The notes below the pieces were generated by a model that did not search any database, was not told where the DNA came from, and saw only the letters and a list, made by a program, of their open reading frames with translations. Shown here in pieces: positions 5,252 through 7,023 of a DNA stretch of 7,023 nt. Source of the stretch: Halobacteriales archaeon QS_9_70_65 (GTDB taxonomy: Archaea; Halobacteriota; Halobacteria; Halobacteriales; Haloarculaceae); assembly GCA_003023535.1 (NCBI GenBank), contig PXSC01000159.1, positions 1 to 7,023 of the forward strand. The letters are read 5' to 3'. The translations under genes were made by a program, and so were the position numbers. The first letter of the stretch is position 1, and the number at the start of each line of letters is the position of its first letter.

Positions 5252-6328
5252 GTGACCGGCGCCGACTACTTCGACCGCATCGTCGACGAGGCGGCGCTGC
5301 GGTCGTACCTCGCCGACGAGCTGGGGCCGGCCGACCGCTTCGAGGTCCGCCACCACCGGCAGGGCCACTCCAACGAGACGCTGTTCGTCACCTGGGGCGA
5401 CCGCGAGCTGGTCGTCCGGCGGCCGCCGCCGGGCGAGACGGCCGACAACGCCCACGACGTCCTCCGGGAGTACCGCGTCGTCGACGCCCTCCAGGACACC
5501 GACGTCCGGGTGCCGGCGACGGTGCTGGCCTGTGACGACCACGACGTCATCGGCAGCGACTTCTACGCGATGGAGCGGGCCGACGGCGACGTGTTGCGGG
5601 ACGCCGAGCCCGACCGCTTCGCCGACCCCGCCTCCCGCGAGCGGGTCGGCGTCGAGCTGGTCGACCGCCTCGCGGAGATCCACGCCGTCGATTACGACGC
5701 CGTCGGCCTCGAACACGGCGACTTCGGCTACCCGCCCGGGTTCACCGAGCGGCAGGTCCGGCGGTGGTCCGAGCAGCTGACCTGGGCGTTCGAGGTCACC
5801 GCCGACGAGCGGGAGGTCGAGACCCTGTACGACGTGATGAGTTGGCTGTACGACAACGCTCCCGACGACGACGAGTACCCCTCGACGTTGGTCCACGGCG
5901 ACTACAAGCTGGACAACGTGATGTTCGGGCCGGGCGAGGACCCCGAGATAGCGGCGATCTTCGACTGGGAGATGTCGACGCTCGGGGACCCGTTCACCGA
6001 CCTCGGCTGGCTGCTGTCGTACTGGTGGGAGCCGACGGACCCCGAGCCGCCGACGTCGACGCTGGCGGCGACGTTCACCGAGCGGGACGGTTACCCGACC
6101 CGTCGGGAGCTGATCGACCGCTACGAACGGCGGACCGGCTTCGTCTTCGACGACGCGCGGTTCTACTGGGTGCTCGCGGTGTACAAGCTGGCCGGCCTCG
6201 GGGAGATGTTCTTCCGCCGACATCTCGAGGGCAACGCCGACGACCCGATGTATCCGAAGATGCGGGAGGCGGTTCCGGCGCTGGCCGAGCGGGCGCGGAT
6301 GATACGCGACGGCGAAATCGAACTGTAG
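5252..6328 (+). CDS. APH-fold phosphotransferase (LvaA / ACAD10-11 kinase-domain type)
   Basis: A 358-residue kinase of the aminoglycoside phosphotransferase (APH, PF01636) fold. The N-lobe has the loop GHSNETLFV (38-46) and ELVVRRPPPG with Arg at the usual lysine strand (56-57), then LREYRVV with helix-C Glu73. The C-lobe has catalytic HGDYKLDN (215-222; D217 base, N222 metal) and IFDWEMSTLGDPFTDLGW, where D238 is the DFG-equivalent. The DWExSTLGDPxxDLG string is the mark of the ACAD10/ACAD11/LvaA-type branch rather than antibiotic kinases. In the Lva and ACAD11 systems this domain phosphorylates the hydroxyl of a 4-hydroxyacyl-CoA, which the ACAD partner then processes. The gene is intact and divergent from an ACAD gene, which supports that role by context. 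The start is uncertain: in-frame GTGs lie at 5216, 5243, 5246 and 5252. I take 5252 because it follows the predicted transcription start, fits the family N-terminus (TGADYFDRIVDEAALRSYL) and overlaps a 9-codon leader ORF. Confidence 0.9.
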   Translation: MTGADYFDRIVDEAALRSYLADELGPADRFEVRHHRQGHSNETLFVTWGDRELVVRRPPPGETADNAHDVLREYRVVDALQDTDVRVPATVLACDDHDVIGSDFYAMERADGDVLRDAEPDRFADPASRERVGVELVDRLAEIHAVDYDAVGLEHGDFGYPPGFTERQVRRWSEQLTWAFEVTADEREVETLYDVMSWLYDNAPDDDEYPSTLVHGDYKLDNVMFGPGEDPEIAAIFDWEMSTLGDPFTDLGWLLSYWWEPTDPEPPTSTLAATFTERDGYPTRRELIDRYERRTGFVFDDARFYWVLAVYKLAGLGEMFFRRHLEGNADDPMYPKMREAVPALAERARMIRDGEIEL

Positions 6329-6378
6329 CCTGCCCGCCCGCCGGCGGCTTCACCGACCGAGAACGCCGGCGCCGTGCT

Positions 6379-6680
6379 TTGCGATACCGACCACACTCGT
6401 CTCGTCTGAGCGGCGCACTCGCCGACGTGGTGGTGCGAGCGGTGACAGGGGCCGAAGGGGTCGATCCCGACCGGGTGCCGGAGTTCCGTCGTCGCGTCGA
6501 CTGCGAGACCCTCGCCCACCTGGCCGCCCGCGGACCCGGGGTCCGTGCGCCATCATTCGATTCCGGGGTCACGTGGTAATGGTCACCAGCAGTGAAGTCG
6601 TCTCAGTGGACGGTACGAGGCGAGCCGTCCGGACCCGACGCCCGGGTCACTCCGGGAGCCGAACGGGGTCGCTCCGGTGA
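6379..6680 (+). pseudogene. HalOD1-like output-domain protein, frameshifted remnant
   Basis: In the roughly 430-base gap after the kinase one frame reads RYRPHSSRLSGALADVVVRAV, then TGAEGVDPDRVPEFRRRVD, then CETLAHLAARGPG (about 6379-6550), and stops at 6579. The next frame (offset +2) then supplies IIRFRGHVVMVTSSEVVSVDG from about 6552, ending at TGA 6678-6680. Joined, they match the usual order of the small haloarchaeal HalOD1 domain (PF18545): VVxAVAxxxGVDPxxL, then PLYxxVDPDAL, then a final strand pair of the FxxxGHxVTV type. HalOD1 proteins of about 90-110 residues are common in Halobacteria and are presumed output or regulatory domains. No ATG or clear promoter is visible; TTG 6379 or GTGs at 6427-6433 are possible starts. 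A net one-base loss near 6545-6552 would explain the break. The assignment rests on remembered family pattern, so confidence is moderate. Confidence 0.5.
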
Positions 6681-6723
6681 AGCGGCCCGGACCCCGACCC
6701 GGCGTCGTGACCCGAATCGCCGG

Positions 6724-6730
6724 CTTATAT
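6724..6730 (+). promoter_or_regulatory. TATA-like box of the rhomboid-like gene
   Basis: CTTATAT is centred 29 bases before the ATG at 6756, giving a probable leaderless transcript. It favours ATG 6756 over the out-of-frame ATG at 6751. Confidence 0.65.
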
Positions 6731-6755
6731 GTCGTCGCCGGCTCTGTAAGATGAC

Positions 6756-7023
6756 ATGGAGATCCCGGGCGTCGTCTGGCGACTGCTGCTGCTTGCCGGC
6801 GTCGCCGTGTCGCTGGCGGCGATCGTCGCCGTCGCGCGGCCCGGCGGCCGGTGGGGCCTCGTCGCACGGCGACGACTGGTCTTGGGGGTTCCGTGGGGGA
6901 CGCTGCTGGCCGCCGCCGGAATCGTCGGCTTCTACCTCGTCGTCCAGAACGGCCTCGCCACCCCCCGCGACCCGGTCGTCATCCCGTTCCGGGCGTGGGG
7001 GTACTTCTACCCGACGGGGATGG
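6756..7023 (+). CDS. Probable rhomboid-family intramembrane serine protease, N-terminal part
   Basis: The first 89 residues of a membrane protein cut by the right edge. A hydrophobic segment (about 7-27, RLLLLAGVAVSLAAIVAVA) is followed by a basic loop with ARRR, a second hydrophobic segment (about 47-65) and VIPFRAWGYFYPTGM. In haloarchaeal rhomboid proteases a similar stretch, a transmembrane helix then PFRxWxYFYPxGM, precedes the helix with H and N residues (GHLxGN) and the later GxSG serine site. Those catalytic residues would lie beyond the window, so activity cannot be judged. Rhomboids cleave transmembrane substrates within the membrane. No functional tie to the acyl-CoA genes is seen. 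Codon use is GC-rich like the neighbours. Confidence 0.7.
   Translation, partial: MEIPGVVWRLLLLAGVAVSLAAIVAVARPGGRWGLVARRRLVLGVPWGTLLAAAGIVGFYLVVQNGLATPRDPVVIPFRAWGYFYPTGM

Noticed and set aside
5132..6223. The 820-codon minus-strand frame that extends the ACAD gene far upstream
   Set aside because: The extension is antisense to the APH kinase and has no ACAD features. ATG 5131 has a TATA box at the right distance and matches the family N-terminus.
5252..6328. Antibiotic-resistance aminoglycoside kinase
   Set aside because: The fold is shared, but the DWExSTLGDP motif and the divergent ACAD gene point to the acyl-CoA-linked branch.
6632..6648. Small hairpin GACCCG/CGGGTC after the HalOD1-like remnant
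   Set aside because: A 6-bp stem without a T-run in very GC-rich DNA is expected by chance.

Overview
The window reads as the chromosome of a haloarchaeon. It is very GC-rich, the proteins are rich in Asp and Glu, and most genes have a TATA-like box centred about 27-29 bases before the start codon with no room for a leader, which is the leaderless layout typical of Halobacteria. A HalOD1-type domain remnant, found essentially only in Halobacteria, supports this.

Layout from left to right. An SDR oxidoreductase gene runs off the left edge on the minus strand and is divergent from a two-gene unit: an MBL-fold hydrolase overlapping by four bases with a HAD hydrolase. Next comes a second SDR gene that is broken by a precise 10-bp tandem duplication, then an intact DUF502 membrane protein. 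About 320 bases between convergent genes follow (3564-3882); they are rich in hairpins and hold at most a doubtful 56-residue ORF. On the minus strand lies an acyl-CoA dehydrogenase (ACAD) gene. It carries three tandem 51-bp units, inserted in frame and each containing a palindrome, and it is broken by a deletion/frameshift of about 40 codons. It is divergent from an intact APH-fold phosphotransferase. After this come a frameshifted HalOD1-like remnant and the start of a probable rhomboid protease, cut by the right edge.

Functionally the most telling part is the ACAD and APH-kinase pair with an HAD hydrolase and SDR genes nearby. These are the same domain types that are fused in animal ACAD10 (HAD-APH-ACAD) and ACAD11 (APH-ACAD), and that occur as separate kinase and ACAD-like proteins (LvaA/LvaC) in Pseudomonas levulinate catabolism. 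There, a 4-hydroxyacyl-CoA is phosphorylated and then isomerised so that it can enter beta-oxidation. I infer that this locus is, or was, an archaeal unfused version of that module.

Three genes in 7 kb are disrupted: the second SDR, the ACAD and the HalOD1 remnant. Either the locus is decaying in this strain or the assembly contains errors. The 10-bp duplication and the missing block do not look like simple homopolymer errors.
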